64,000 nucleotides of DNA from CAG-791 sp000431495 (GTDB taxonomy: Bacteria > Bacillota > Clostridia > Lachnospirales > Lachnospiraceae). The DNA is taken from NCBI GenBank assembly GCA_052117605.1, contig JBQKIT010000007.1. One strand, 5' to 3'. Each line of letters begins with the position of its first letter. Position 1 is the stretch's first letter. The notes under the pieces were generated by a model. The model worked only from the letters and a program-made list of their open reading frames with translations, was not told the DNA's origin and did not search any database. The position numbers and the translations under genes are program-made. Of the stretch, positions 27,111 to 36,226 are shown piece by piece.

Positions 27111-27182
27111 TTCGTCAATCCTCCCTGCTGCAGTCACCCGGACAGCACTCCGGTACCGGCTGATTTTATAAAACTAACGAAT

Positions 27183-27211
27183 ATTGTAGCGAAAGGCAAA
27201 AGTAAAATACA
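27183..27211 (-). promoter_or_regulatory. Probable promoter of the MacAB-like operon
   Basis: On the minus strand TACAAT at 27183-27188 is 17 bases from TGTATT at 27206-27211, a weak -35. The start codon of the adaptor gene is about 75 bases downstream. Confidence 0.35.
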
Positions 27212-27222
27212 ATGAAATTTCC

Positions 27223-27903
27223 CTAAAATCTTCGATAAACCGCTGTCAAAAGTCCGCACAGGGAACCTGCGGAAATAAGAATATACCAGAAAGCATGAGA
27301 ATCATCCCCTGTTCCCTGCCCGCGTTCCGGAAGTGCACTTATCTCCTGAACCGGCTGCGGCTCCTCAGGCTTCTGCCGATCCGGCGGAGCATTCTGTTCC
27401 TGCTCTGTCGGTTTCCGGGTTGTTTTCGGATAGACACATTGAGTCCAGTTCCACCCGTCAGACTCCTCTTCATAAAGCGGAAGCTCTGTCAGAAAGGGAA
27501 GTGCAGTTTCAAACATTGTGCTTTGTTCTTCACCTCCACTCTGCCAGATCAGATAGATTCCGGCCGGGCAATTTTCAAATGAAGCTTCCCCCATCAGGCT
27601 GGTCTTGCAGGACCATGCACGGTCTGCCCCGCTTTTCTGATAATCCTCAAGGAGCAAGGCCGCACTTATTCTACCGCTCCGGAGCTCTTCCGCTTTGGCT
27701 CCTCCGACATCTGCAACCCTCAGTACGGAAAACCAGGCACCGCTGATTCGTGTTTTTCCATTATCACAGGCATAAACAATTCGGATCTGTCCGTGATCCC
27801 GTTCTGCTGCATGTACCTGCAGACTTCCAATCAGGCTCATCACAACAAACAAGACTGCTGTTATCACAAGAACCATCGCTCCTTTTCTTTTTCGTTTCTT
27901 CAA
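27223..27903 (-). CDS. Small sortase-anchored pilus subunit (basal or minor pilin)
   Basis: A 226-residue surface protein. A signal peptide (residues about 9-33, ending VHAAE) is followed by a prealbumin-like beta domain (IRIVYACDNGKTRISGAWFSVLRV ... GIYLIWQSG), a Pro/Glu/Gln-rich stalk, then ALPERGQGTGD, a hydrophobic helix and a basic end (YRRF). LPERG stands where LPxTG is expected. Last gene of the pilus operon; its start overlaps the sortase stop by four bases. It is likely the cell-wall-anchored base of the pilus. Small size and the Pro-rich stalk before the anchor fit that role (inference). Confidence 0.78.
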   Translation of the reverse strand: MKKRKRKGAMVLVITAVLFVVMSLIGSLQVHAAERDHGQIRIVYACDNGKTRISGAWFSVLRVADVGGAKAEELRSGRISAALLLEDYQKSGADRAWSCKTSLMGEASFENCPAGIYLIWQSGGEEQSTMFETALPFLTELPLYEEESDGWNWTQCVYPKTTRKPTEQEQNAPPDRQKPEEPQPVQEISALPERGQGTGDDSHAFWYILISAGSLCGLLTAVYRRF

Positions 27904-28853
27904 GACTGTTTTCCTCCCGGAATGCTGCGGATTCTTCTTTTACTGCGCAGCCTTTCCACATTCCTTCTCCGTCCCCGGTATACTGTCCAGATCCACAGAA
28001 TCCGCAGCATAAAAGCGCAGATGACCACACCTGCTGCTGCAAGGACCACCGCCGGCTTCTTCCAGATGAAGTCAGGCAATCGTATCCGCCTTGCAGCCAG
28101 ATGCTTCACCTTTTCCACATTCTCCTGTTCCCTGTTTTCCGTGATCTCCCGTGTTGATTCTGTTTCTCTGTCCTCCCGGATCCGCTTTCCTGTCACCAGC
28201 AGCCGGTGTGTGTTGACGCCGTACGGCGTACAGGTAACAAGCGTTACAAGATCTTCTCCGGGTAAAATCTTCAGATCACGTGTATTCTCCGGCAAAACCG
28301 TCCGGATTTCCTCCACTTCATAATCCAGCTCTTCTCCAAGTGTCAGGATCCGGAAGTGGTCTGTCTCTTCCATCTGATCCAGATCCGTAAAGAGTCGTGC
28401 TGACGGAAGACCGCAGTGCCCCGTCAGCACCGCATGTGTTCCTTTTCCTCCCACCGGAAGACTGGATCCCTGAAGATGTCCGATTCCTTTTGCAAGGACT
28501 TCATCCCCGGTCCCATGCAGAATTGGCAGACTGACCGATATCTTTGGTATCTCAAGATATCCCATGACGCCGCTTCCATCAGAATTGAGCAAGGTTTCAT
28601 AATCATTCTCTGTCTCTTTTGCATTCATTCCACCGCCAGACAGCAGCAGTCTGTGGTTGTACCTTTCTGCCTCTGCTTTCGAAGCTTGCATTGCATCCTC
28701 TGTTCCATCCGTCCACAGAGATTTCCGGTACTCGACCATCATCCTGTCTGCTGCACTCTGATTCCATGCGTTGCTGACAAGCGGATAAAAGCCGGTTGCC
28801 AGAATGCCCAGAACAGCCAATGTCTCCAACGTTTTTCTCAGTTCATCCTGCAT
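27900..28853 (-). CDS. Class C pilin-polymerising sortase
   Basis: A 317-residue membrane transpeptidase with an N-terminal helix, catalytic His in VLTGHCGLPS, catalytic Cys in TLVTCTPYG, and Arg in HRLLVTG, then a second C-terminal helix with a basic end. Two membrane helices and the position within pilin genes mark it as class C. It should join major pilin subunits through a Lys-to-Thr isopeptide bond. It is 16 bases from the pilin gene upstream and overlaps the small anchored subunit gene. Confidence 0.93.
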   Translation of the reverse strand: MQDELRKTLETLAVLGILATGFYPLVSNAWNQSAADRMMVEYRKSLWTDGTEDAMQASKAEAERYNHRLLLSGGGMNAKETENDYETLLNSDGSGVMGYLEIPKISVSLPILHGTGDEVLAKGIGHLQGSSLPVGGKGTHAVLTGHCGLPSARLFTDLDQMEETDHFRILTLGEELDYEVEEIRTVLPENTRDLKILPGEDLVTLVTCTPYGVNTHRLLVTGKRIREDRETESTREITENREQENVEKVKHLAARRIRLPDFIWKKPAVVLAAAGVVICAFMLRILWIWTVYRGRRRNVERLRSKRRIRSIPGGKQS

Positions 28854-28869
28854 TCTTCCGTTCTTCCCG

Positions 28870-30531
28870 TCAGCGTCTTCTCTTCCTTTCCGTAAGCTTC
28901 CAGATGATCATTCCACCACTCATCCCTGCCGCTGCAAGTACAAAGCCAAACGTCCCCGCACCTCCTGCCGTGGGAAGCTTCGCGAGCGGCACATTCAGAA
29001 TTTCGGCAGGAGTTTCCGTTCTGGTTACCGTATTCGTCACACTTCCATCCTCCTGCACACTGGGAACCGAAGTGTATACCGCAGAACCGGCTTCACTCTC
29101 GCTTCCGTCCGCAAGCATTTCCTTTGTTGTCACGGTATATCGTTCCATGACACCGTCTTCACGAAACTGCGCTCCAATGATGATATGGAACTTCTTCTCA
29201 TTGGAGGCGTAGCCTGCAGGCGCCTTCGTTTCCTTCAGATAATAAGAGCCTTCCTTCAGCCCGGTAAAAGTGAGCCTTCCATTCTGATCCGAGACGGCTT
29301 CCTTCACCTTCTGAAGCATTCCCGCATCCGAATACAGAGTAAATTCCGCTCCCTGCAGCGCATGCCTGCTGCGCATGGTTGAGGAGGCTCCCGTTCCGGA
29401 ATATGTGGTTTCGGTCTTCTCGTAAGCCGGAGCTCCGTCCGCTCTGGTCACCTTATTGAGCTCTCCTGTCTCAATCTGATCCTTTTTATCCGCTTCTGCA
29501 TCAATGTTGGCCCCAAGACCGAACGTATACTGATACGTTGTGGAGGTCAGCTCCTTTACCCCGTTCGCATCTGATGGGTTGTTCGAATACTTCAGAACCG
29601 CCGTATTGGTATTCTCTGCGAAGTTAAGACCTGCCTTCCCCGTCAGAACCGACTGATAGGTAATTTCTACGGACTGTGTTCCATGCGTCCGCAGAAAGGT
29701 ATCGGTAAAGGAAAGCTCAAAGGAGTCCTTCTTCTCCCCGTATTTCACCGTCCATGTATCTGCCCCCGGTGCCGTCTCCGTTCCGTTCACGCGAACCTTC
29801 AGATTCCTGATTTCGCCAAAGCACCCGCTTTCCAGCTGATCGGTAATCTGATAAATCACCTTCGAATAGCTTGCCGAATAAGAAGGGATGGTCATGGCAT
29901 CGATGACAAAATCAAGCGTATCTCCCACAGAAGCCGAAACTCCGCTCACCTTCCTGCCTCCGGAGAGGACCGACTTCTTCAAACCTGTTGTGGAGGATTT
30001 CAGATAGGCGGTGTCTCCCGTACGGAACCAGCCAAGATAGTCCACACTTCCATTTTCCAGAGACATCCGGTCTGCATCCGTCACGTTGACCGATACCACC
30101 GCAGGATTGTAGACAACACTTCCGGATCCGGTTACCAGAATCAGATATTCCCCCGGCTCTGTCTGCAGGGTATACGTTCCGGTTTCTGCATTCTGAAGCG
30201 TCATTATCTGCCCCTGCACCTGTCCCGGATTTGCCTCGATATAATCTGCAATTGCCGTGATTTCCCCGGCCGTTGGATTCTGCGGATCTGCAAGCTTCAT
30301 ATTCGTGCCGTCCGTTAAGACATAGCCGGTGAGCTTTCCTTCCTTCGAGTAGGTTCCGTCCACAAGCTGGTAGGCAGTCACAGCCACTCCGCTTTCCTTC
30401 ACATTCACAGCCGTGATGGTCCCCTTTGGAATCTCCGGTGCCGCCAGCACCGATACCTTCGGAATCAGGCCAACCCCCAGAATTCCTGCTGCCAATACTG
30501 CTCTCTGTACCATTCTGTTTCTGCTTCTCAT
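28870..30531 (-). CDS. Major pilin, SpaH/EbpB type
   Basis: A 553-residue precursor. Signal peptide ends near VSVLAA. A first SpaH domain includes TAYLKSSTTGLKKSV near residue 180, where the YPK pilin motif normally lies, so Lys of YLK is the likely polymerisation site. An isopeptide fold follows, then a Cna-B domain with the E-box YLKETKAPAGY near 440. The sorting signal is KLPTAGGAG, a membrane helix and ERKRRR. The Thr of LPxTG is Ala here. The ATG at 30531 has GGGGG eight bases upstream; two in-frame Met codons just before it overlap that site. The start lies inside the end of the tip-protein gene. Confidence 0.9.
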   Translation of the reverse strand: MRSRNRMVQRAVLAAGILGVGLIPKVSVLAAPEIPKGTITAVNVKESGVAVTAYQLVDGTYSKEGKLTGYVLTDGTNMKLADPQNPTAGEITAIADYIEANPGQVQGQIMTLQNAETGTYTLQTEPGEYLILVTGSGSVVYNPAVVSVNVTDADRMSLENGSVDYLGWFRTGDTAYLKSSTTGLKKSVLSGGRKVSGVSASVGDTLDFVIDAMTIPSYSASYSKVIYQITDQLESGCFGEIRNLKVRVNGTETAPGADTWTVKYGEKKDSFELSFTDTFLRTHGTQSVEITYQSVLTGKAGLNFAENTNTAVLKYSNNPSDANGVKELTSTTYQYTFGLGANIDAEADKKDQIETGELNKVTRADGAPAYEKTETTYSGTGASSTMRSRHALQGAEFTLYSDAGMLQKVKEAVSDQNGRLTFTGLKEGSYYLKETKAPAGYASNEKKFHIIIGAQFREDGVMERYTVTTKEMLADGSESEAGSAVYTSVPSVQEDGSVTNTVTRTETPAEILNVPLAKLPTAGGAGTFGFVLAAAGMSGGMIIWKLTERKRRR

Positions 30532-30533
30532 GT

Positions 30534-32978
30534 TCATTTCCCCCATTCAGATGATTTATGTTTTCTGTTTCTGCTCTTATCTTTACCTTTGTATCCGCTG
30601 ATACCGGCCCCCATCATCGTCAGCAGAACAGCTCCCCCGACATAGGGAAGTGTTCCTTCTCCTCCGGTATTCGGAAGACAGACCTTCTCCTGCATTGGCC
30701 GCTCAAGTACATGGATCAGGCAGCGAGTGCCTGTCTTTCCTCCGTTCTCCTCATATCCGCAGTCCGCTCTTTCGCATGCATGAAGAAAGTCTGTCTCCCC
30801 GGTAATGTCTTCACCAAGCTTTCCTCCTTCCGTCCGGTAAACTCCTGCAATCACCGGAATATCCTCTTTGCCTGCAATCACCCACCTTCCGTTCTCCTGC
30901 TGCAGGCCCTCCGGGACAGCAATCCGAAACCCAAGATCCGGCTCCTCCTCCGAAACGGAAGCCGTATCATCCCCGCAGATCCACCGGACTCTTCCAAGAT
31001 GTTCTCCGAGAACACCCCCTTCTGTAGAATCACCCGGAACGGTATCCGAAGAATCTCCGATATACTGGGTTGAATCCTCGAACAGAATCTCCGGATGGAA
31101 GATGTGAACCGTTCCCCGCCGGGTCAGCTCTTTTTCCGGAAAATGCCCGTTCTTAACCGGCGTGACCGTGCAGCTCAGCTTATATTCCCCGCAGCTGTCA
31201 GCCGTTTCTTTCGTCCACTGCCAGCTGCAGCTCTCAAGCTTTTCCCCTGCCGGGATTTCCAGAGTTCCCGCAATACCGCCGTTCTCATCCGTCATTTCAT
31301 AACGAATATTTACGTAAGCATTCCTGCTTCCGTCTGCCCGGAAATCCTCCGGGAACAGAACGAGCGGCTCCAGCTTTGCCGGATCCGGCACATAAACCCT
31401 TCGATCGGTCATTCCGATGGCATAGCGAAGCTTCAGATCTGCCTTCGGGACCGGATACCGGACTTCTGCCGCCTCTGCCGCTTCGTCCGCATATATTCCT
31501 GATAATTCGCTGTTGGTTGGAATCTGATTGCCGCCGAATATTGCCTGCGGCCTGATGGAAAAAGACAGGATCAGTTTGCTTCCGCGAAAGAGTTCTTCTC
31601 CGGAAGTCGTTCCCGGATGTGGTTCTTCCGATACGTAATTGCCGGCATAATCAAAGCCCTGCGCCTTAACGCTTCCCTCTGTGTCCTGCACGAAGAGCTG
31701 ATCGGTAATTTCTCTTCGCTCAGCCCATCCTTCATTCCCCAGATAGGCCGATTCATATGCCCGGACCATTGTGTTCCCCGTTCTCCGGAATGGCCACAAA
31801 ATGTCATCTCTTGCCTGTGCATTCCTTCCAAGAGAGCGATCCGCTGTTCCCACCTGGGAGGCAAGGTTCCGGAAGACAGTCGACAGCTCATCCGATGTCT
31901 GGGCGGTAAAATAATAGGTCTCTCGCCCCTGCCCCGTGGTCTTTCCCGGATCCGACGGATCCTCCGCATTCGGCGTATCCATGTCCTGCGCATGCGGATT
32001 GGCAGAGGTCACCAGGTACATCAGACGGTTTTCCAGTGCAATCGCGTTCTCATTGCTGGTGTTCACACCGCCGATCCCATAGTACGGGGCAATGTAGTTC
32101 GCCGCACTGTGCGGTGTATAAACCGGCATTGCTTCGCCCGGAGTACATTTCGCATACTGCTCTATGCTGAGTCCGAATACTTCGATTCCGCTCTCCTTCA
32201 GTCTCTTCGCTGCTGCAAGGGTCCGGTTTGCTGTCACCATGACAAATCCGTCATAATCTTCATTTGCAGGAACACCGTCCGTAAACAGCACCACGGCCCG
32301 GCTGCGTCCGGCATCTGACTCCGTGTTCATGATCTCCTCGGCGAGCTCCATTCCAAGATCCATGCGGGTCCTGCCGCCTTTCTCGAAGCCTCGGATGGCC
32401 GTCTTAAGAGAAGCCGCTCCCTCCGCATCGGCACAGGTGAGATGTCTCCGGATTCCGGTGTTGGCTGCGGAGCTGTACTGGATCAGTGCAATTCTGCTCT
32501 GTCCGGAAGGATCTGTCCCCGCATTCTGCTCCTGTATGGAATCCACAAACGCACAGGCTGCCGTCTTCAATGCCGCCAGACGGTCCGATGCCCCCGGACA
32601 GGGAAGCCGCATACTTCCGGACGTATCCATCAGAAGAACCACATCCGTTGGAACCTGCTCCGTCCTCGTACCTCCTGTCACCCAGGATTCCAGTTCAATC
32701 TGATACGTTCCGTCTCCGTTATTCCGAAGAGTTTTCCGCACATGAACACCGCCGTTTTCTGCCGACTGTGTTATACTGTCTTCATCGGTTCCGGAGACCG
32801 CAGTTTCTCCGGCCTCATATCCGCGGAGATTCTCCGCATGCTCTTCCGCTCTCACCGGAAGAATAAGATTCCCTGTCAGCAACCCAAGAACAGCCAGAAA
32901 CGCAATCCACTTCCCGGTCTCTGCGCGTACAGGCCTGTTCCTCCTGAAAATTCTCTGCACCGTTCTGATTTCTCTCAT
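30534..32978 (-). CDS. VWA-domain pilus tip adhesin
   Basis: An 814-residue surface protein. Signal peptide with its hydrophobic core near residues 24-42, then a von Willebrand A domain with metal-site motif DTSGSM near residue 112 and the Thr and Asp metal ligands downstream (RTRMDLG, LFTDG). Further beta domains follow, and the C-terminus has LPNTGGEGT, a hydrophobic helix and a Lys/Arg-rich tail. This is the layout of tip adhesins such as RrgA. First gene of the pilus operon; CGGGAG lies nine bases before the ATG. It probably contacts host or plant matrix, though the ligand is unknown. Confidence 0.88.
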   Translation of the reverse strand: MREIRTVQRIFRRNRPVRAETGKWIAFLAVLGLLTGNLILPVRAEEHAENLRGYEAGETAVSGTDEDSITQSAENGGVHVRKTLRNNGDGTYQIELESWVTGGTRTEQVPTDVVLLMDTSGSMRLPCPGASDRLAALKTAACAFVDSIQEQNAGTDPSGQSRIALIQYSSAANTGIRRHLTCADAEGAASLKTAIRGFEKGGRTRMDLGMELAEEIMNTESDAGRSRAVVLFTDGVPANEDYDGFVMVTANRTLAAAKRLKESGIEVFGLSIEQYAKCTPGEAMPVYTPHSAANYIAPYYGIGGVNTSNENAIALENRLMYLVTSANPHAQDMDTPNAEDPSDPGKTTGQGRETYYFTAQTSDELSTVFRNLASQVGTADRSLGRNAQARDDILWPFRRTGNTMVRAYESAYLGNEGWAERREITDQLFVQDTEGSVKAQGFDYAGNYVSEEPHPGTTSGEELFRGSKLILSFSIRPQAIFGGNQIPTNSELSGIYADEAAEAAEVRYPVPKADLKLRYAIGMTDRRVYVPDPAKLEPLVLFPEDFRADGSRNAYVNIRYEMTDENGGIAGTLEIPAGEKLESCSWQWTKETADSCGEYKLSCTVTPVKNGHFPEKELTRRGTVHIFHPEILFEDSTQYIGDSSDTVPGDSTEGGVLGEHLGRVRWICGDDTASVSEEEPDLGFRIAVPEGLQQENGRWVIAGKEDIPVIAGVYRTEGGKLGEDITGETDFLHACERADCGYEENGGKTGTRCLIHVLERPMQEKVCLPNTGGEGTLPYVGGAVLLTMMGAGISGYKGKDKSRNRKHKSSEWGK

Positions 32979-33012
32979 GACTGATACTCCCGTGAAAAGA
33001 TGATAGAAATGT

Positions 33013-33026
33013 CCGGCATATGCCGG
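33013..33026. promoter_or_regulatory. 14-bp palindrome in the pilus/LytTR divergent region
   Basis: CCGGCATATGCCGG is a perfect palindrome 35 bases upstream of the tip-adhesin start in the 209-base gap shared with the LytTR gene. It is a candidate operator. It is not the direct-repeat type usually bound by LytTR proteins, so another regulator is possible. Confidence 0.4.
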
Positions 33027-33187
33027 TTAAAGATAGGTTTGCACCGTCTGCATCTGCAGAGCCGGGTCTGTTCTCCGGCGATTTCCGGGGTGGAAATCTC
33101 TGTGCGCATTTCCCATTATAAGAGCTCCTCTCATGAAGAAAAGCCTCCGGGCACGAGCGGTACTTTCATGGCACAAAAGGATATTTT

Positions 33188-33670
33188 ATGCAGAAAATCC
33201 GCATCCAGATTTCAGAACTCTCCCCTCACAACATTGACTGTCTTGCCAATGACCTTCTGCTGCTCGGACGGCAGATGGACGGCGACGTACGCTTTGAGCT
33301 TTCGGATGACTCGAAAAGTTCCCTTTTTCTGCCTTCCTCCGCGGCTTCTCCGAATTCCATTCCGGTCAGAATCCCTTTCAATGATCTTCTTTCTCTTTCC
33401 GCCGACCGTCACTATGTCATCTTCTCCTGCACAAGCCGCAGCTACCGCATTCGCCTCCGGTTTCAGGATGCCGCCCGTCTTCTTCCAAAGGACCGGTTTC
33501 TTCTCTGCAGCCGCGGCATCCTTCTGAACATACAGCATATCCGGGAAGTCCGGGGAAACGACTTCGTCATGTCGGACGGCTCTGTTTTCCCTATCAGCCG
33601 CAGAAAAAAGAAAGAGCTGATGCACACGCTTCAGCTCTTTCCGGTTTCACACAATATTAAAATTTCCTGA
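33188..33670 (+). CDS. LytTR-domain DNA-binding regulator
   Basis: A 160-residue protein: about 60 N-terminal residues without a recognisable receiver domain, then a LytTR DNA-binding domain (IPFNDLLSLSADRHYVIFSC ... FLLCSRGILLNIQHIREV ... PISRRKKKEL). It lacks the phosphorylation domain of AlgR/AgrA-type regulators, so its activity must be set by something else, such as its own level or a partner. Divergent from the pilus operon, which it probably controls. The start has AAAGGAT; the ATG lies eight bases downstream. Confidence 0.85.
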   Translation: MQKIRIQISELSPHNIDCLANDLLLLGRQMDGDVRFELSDDSKSSLFLPSSAASPNSIPVRIPFNDLLSLSADRHYVIFSCTSRSYRIRLRFQDAARLLPKDRFLLCSRGILLNIQHIREVRGNDFVMSDGSVFPISRRKKKELMHTLQLFPVSHNIKIS

Positions 33671-33672
33671 CC

Positions 33673-33701
33673 TTCCTGCAGGCATTTTCCGGATGCAGGA
33701 A
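33673..33701. terminator. Weak hairpin between LytTR and cyclophilin genes
   Basis: TTCCTGCA (33673-33680) and TGCAGGAA (33694-33701) form an 8-bp stem between two converging genes. No good T-tract follows on either strand, so terminator function is only probable. Confidence 0.35.
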
Positions 33702-33707
33702 AAAATC

Positions 33708-34199
33708 TCAGTCCTCCGTTACCTCGATGGTACGGATGACCTGCGGCTCCCACGGAGCATCGCTCCAGTTGGTCTTCACCTCTGCAATCCGGTCCAGAAC
33801 ATCCAGTCCCTCCGTAATCTTTCCGAAGGCCGCATACTGTCCGTCCAGATGCGGAGCATCCTGGTGCATCACAAAAAACTGCGATCCGGCGGAGTTCGGA
33901 TCCATCGCACGTGCCATGGACAGAACGCCTCTTGTATGCTTCAGATCATTCGGAACACCGTTTGCAGAAAACTCTCCCTTAATGCTGTAGCCGGGACCTC
34001 CGGTTCCGTTTCCGTCCGGATCACCGCCCTGAATCATAAAACCCTTGATGATACGATGAAAGGTCAGTCCGTCATAGAACTTCTCGTCACAGAGCTTCTT
34101 GAAGTTCTCCACTGTGATCGGTGCAATTTCCGGGTAAAGCTCTCCCTTCATCACACCGCCGTCTTCCATGGTAATGGTAACTGTGTACGTCTTTGCCAT
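33708..34199 (-). CDS. Cyclophilin-type peptidyl-prolyl isomerase
   Basis: A 163-residue cytoplasmic cyclophilin. FHRIIKGFMIQGGDPDGNGTGGPGY holds the catalytic Arg; SAGSQFFV and HLDGQYAAFGKI complete the active site. It speeds cis-trans change at proline bonds in protein folding. AAGGAGG precedes the ATG. Genes for ProA and the editing protein follow the same strand upstream; whether they are one transcript is unclear. Confidence 0.95.
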   Translation of the reverse strand: MAKTYTVTITMEDGGVMKGELYPEIAPITVENFKKLCDEKFYDGLTFHRIIKGFMIQGGDPDGNGTGGPGYSIKGEFSANGVPNDLKHTRGVLSMARAMDPNSAGSQFFVMHQDAPHLDGQYAAFGKITEGLDVLDRIAEVKTNWSDAPWEPQVIRTIEVTED

Positions 34200-34227
34200 T
34201 GTAATATCCTCCTTCTGTCAATCCCTT

Positions 34228-35538
34228 TTACAGATCTCTGTGGTGAAACTGCTTTCTTCCCGAAGCATAGTCCGCCACAATCTGACCGCCGCCAACAAGA
34301 CGGTACTTATAGGTAACAAGGCCCTCCAGGCCAACCGGGCCCCTTGCATGCAGCTTGCCGGTGCTGATTCCAACCTCTGCCCCGAAGCCGTAGCGATAGC
34401 CGTCCGCGAACCGTGTGGAGCAGTTCCGGTACACCCCTGCGCTGTCTACCATCTGCATGAAGTACTCCGCCGCCGCATCATCCTCGGTAAGGATGCAGTC
34501 TGTGTGATGCGAGCCGAATGCATTGATGTGGCAGACCGCTTCCTCCACATCCTCCACAAGCCGGATGGAAATCACCAGGTCATTGTATTCCGCGGCAAAA
34601 TCCTCATCGCCCATGATATCTTCCGGGGCAATCTGCTGCTTACCGAAAGCTTTCTTCAGAAGCTCTGCAGCTTCTTTCGTTCCGCGAAGTCTTACTCCTG
34701 CTCCCGTCAATGCCTCTGCAGCCTTCGGAAGGAACTCTTCTGCAATCTTCCGGTTCACGAGCAGCGTCTCCACAGCATTGCAGGCCGCCGGATACTGCGT
34801 CTTGGCATCCACAATCACAGGGATCGCTTTCGCCTGATCCGCCTTGTCATCCACATAGATATGACAGATCCCGCTCGAATGTCCCATCACCGGAATCTTC
34901 GTGTGCTCCATAATATATCGCACAAAACGGTTGGAACCCCTCGGAATCAGAAGATCCACCTCCTGATCACAGGCAAGAAGCTCATCGATCTCACTGTGCT
35001 GCTCCGCCTGAAACAGGCAGTGCTCCGGAAGTCCCGCCTCGAAAACCGCCTTCTGAATGATTTCAAACAGAGTGCGGTTAGTCTCCGCTGTTTCCTTCCC
35101 GCCTTTTAAAATTGCACAGTTTCCGCTCTTAATACACAAGGAAGCGACCTGCACCATTGCATCCGGTCTTGCTTCGAAAATCACCCCGATCACTCCGATC
35201 GGTACACTGACACGCCGCAGCACCAGTCCTTCGTCCAGCTCCCGCTCAAGGAGCGTCTTTCCGACCGGATCCTCCAGCTTCTCCAGCTCCCGAAGACCGG
35301 CAATGCTGTCACGCATTTTAACTGCATCATACTTCAGACGCTTCTGAATGGCAGGAGCGATTCCCTCTTCCATCGCTTCCTGCAGATCCAGTGCGTTTGC
35401 CTGAAAGATTTCTACCTGATGCTTCTCCAGCTCATTTGCGATATTCTCCAGTGCAGCATTTCTCTGTGCGATCGGTGCTGCCGCAAGATGCGGTGCCGCA
35501 AGCTTCATTCTGCGTGCTTCTTCACGGATACTGCTCAT
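34228..35538 (-). CDS. proA: Glutamate-5-semialdehyde dehydrogenase (gamma-glutamyl phosphate reductase)
   Basis: A 436-residue enzyme, second step of proline synthesis: reduces gamma-glutamyl phosphate to the semialdehyde with NADPH. FEARPDAMVQVASL, ILKGGKE, catalytic Cys in YPAACNAVETLLV and GLEGLVTYKY are ProA signatures; length is typical (about 415-440). The proB kinase gene, commonly the neighbour, is not in the window. GAGGACAGCAG precedes the ATG. It lies 19 bases after a YbaK/ProX-type gene that edits mischarged tRNA-Pro, giving a proline-themed pair. Confidence 0.96.
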   Translation of the reverse strand: MSSIREEARRMKLAAPHLAAAPIAQRNAALENIANELEKHQVEIFQANALDLQEAMEEGIAPAIQKRLKYDAVKMRDSIAGLRELEKLEDPVGKTLLERELDEGLVLRRVSVPIGVIGVIFEARPDAMVQVASLCIKSGNCAILKGGKETAETNRTLFEIIQKAVFEAGLPEHCLFQAEQHSEIDELLACDQEVDLLIPRGSNRFVRYIMEHTKIPVMGHSSGICHIYVDDKADQAKAIPVIVDAKTQYPAACNAVETLLVNRKIAEEFLPKAAEALTGAGVRLRGTKEAAELLKKAFGKQQIAPEDIMGDEDFAAEYNDLVISIRLVEDVEEAVCHINAFGSHHTDCILTEDDAAAEYFMQMVDSAGVYRNCSTRFADGYRYGFGAEVGISTGKLHARGPVGLEGLVTYKYRLVGGGQIVADYASGRKQFHHRDL

Positions 35539-35557
35539 CTGCTGTCCTCGTTCTTTC

Positions 35558-36118
35558 TCATTCTGTGTCTTCCCCCACCAGCTTCACCAGAACCGGATCG
35601 TGGTGAACCGCAGGAAGAAACTTCTCCATCACATCGCGGAGCTTCATCTTCAGACTGGACGTGTTGACGCACGGATGACATCCAAAATCTTCCTGCTTCA
35701 GAACATCCTCATCCACCAGAAGCTGAACATGATTTTCCGGATCATTCATCAGCCCCATCACGCTCACAGATCCCGGACAGATATCCAGATATTCCAGCAT
35801 TTTCTCCGAAGATCCGAAGGACAGCCTTGCAGAGCCGATCTGTGAAGAAAGCTCTTTGGTTTTAAATACCTTATCTCCCGGCATCAGCAGGAGATAAAAT
35901 TTCGTCTGCTGCCGGTTGCACAGAAACAGATTCTTGCAGATCAGACAATCCAATACTGCATCAATATCCTGGCAGGCTTCCATTGTATCCGCGTGTTCGT
36001 GATCCGTGCGCCAGTAGTGGATTCCGAGAGAATCCAGAAGATCATAAACCCGGATCTCCTTTTCTTCCCGTCCCTCCGTATTCTCCGGTCTTCCTTCATG
36101 TAAAACAAGATTCTGCAT
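35558..36118 (-). CDS. YbaK/ProX-type aminoacyl-tRNA deacylase
   Basis: A 186-residue editing domain protein of the ProXp-ala/PrdX group, which hydrolyses Ala (or Cys) wrongly attached to tRNA-Pro. VYDLLDSLGIHYWRTDHEHADTM, KNLFLCNRQQTKFYLLLMPG, ARLSFGSSEKM and GSVSVMGLMND are family features. GAGAGAAGG sets the start at MQNLVL; a Met 24 codons earlier lies inside the feo terminator and cannot be right. Adjacent to proA. The frame has HPCVNT near residue 157, the end of the conserved core. Confidence 0.9.
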   Translation of the reverse strand: MQNLVLHEGRPENTEGREEKEIRVYDLLDSLGIHYWRTDHEHADTMEACQDIDAVLDCLICKNLFLCNRQQTKFYLLLMPGDKVFKTKELSSQIGSARLSFGSSEKMLEYLDICPGSVSVMGLMNDPENHVQLLVDEDVLKQEDFGCHPCVNTSSLKMKLRDVMEKFLPAVHHDPVLVKLVGEDTE

Positions 36119-36148
36119 ATATGCCTTCTCTCTGTCCGTTATAAGATT

Positions 36149-36185
36149 AAAAAAAGACCATGTCCGGTATCTGCCGGGCATAGTC
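36149..36185 (-). terminator. Terminator of the feo operon
   Basis: On the minus strand arms 36156-36167 and 36174-36185 pair over most of 12 positions around CCGG, followed by seven T residues (36149-36155). It sits 42 bases beyond the HMA gene stop. Confidence 0.75.
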
Positions 36186-36226
36186 CACATTATACACTTT
36201 CCTCTTTCCTTGCAAAGCGGTCTGTT

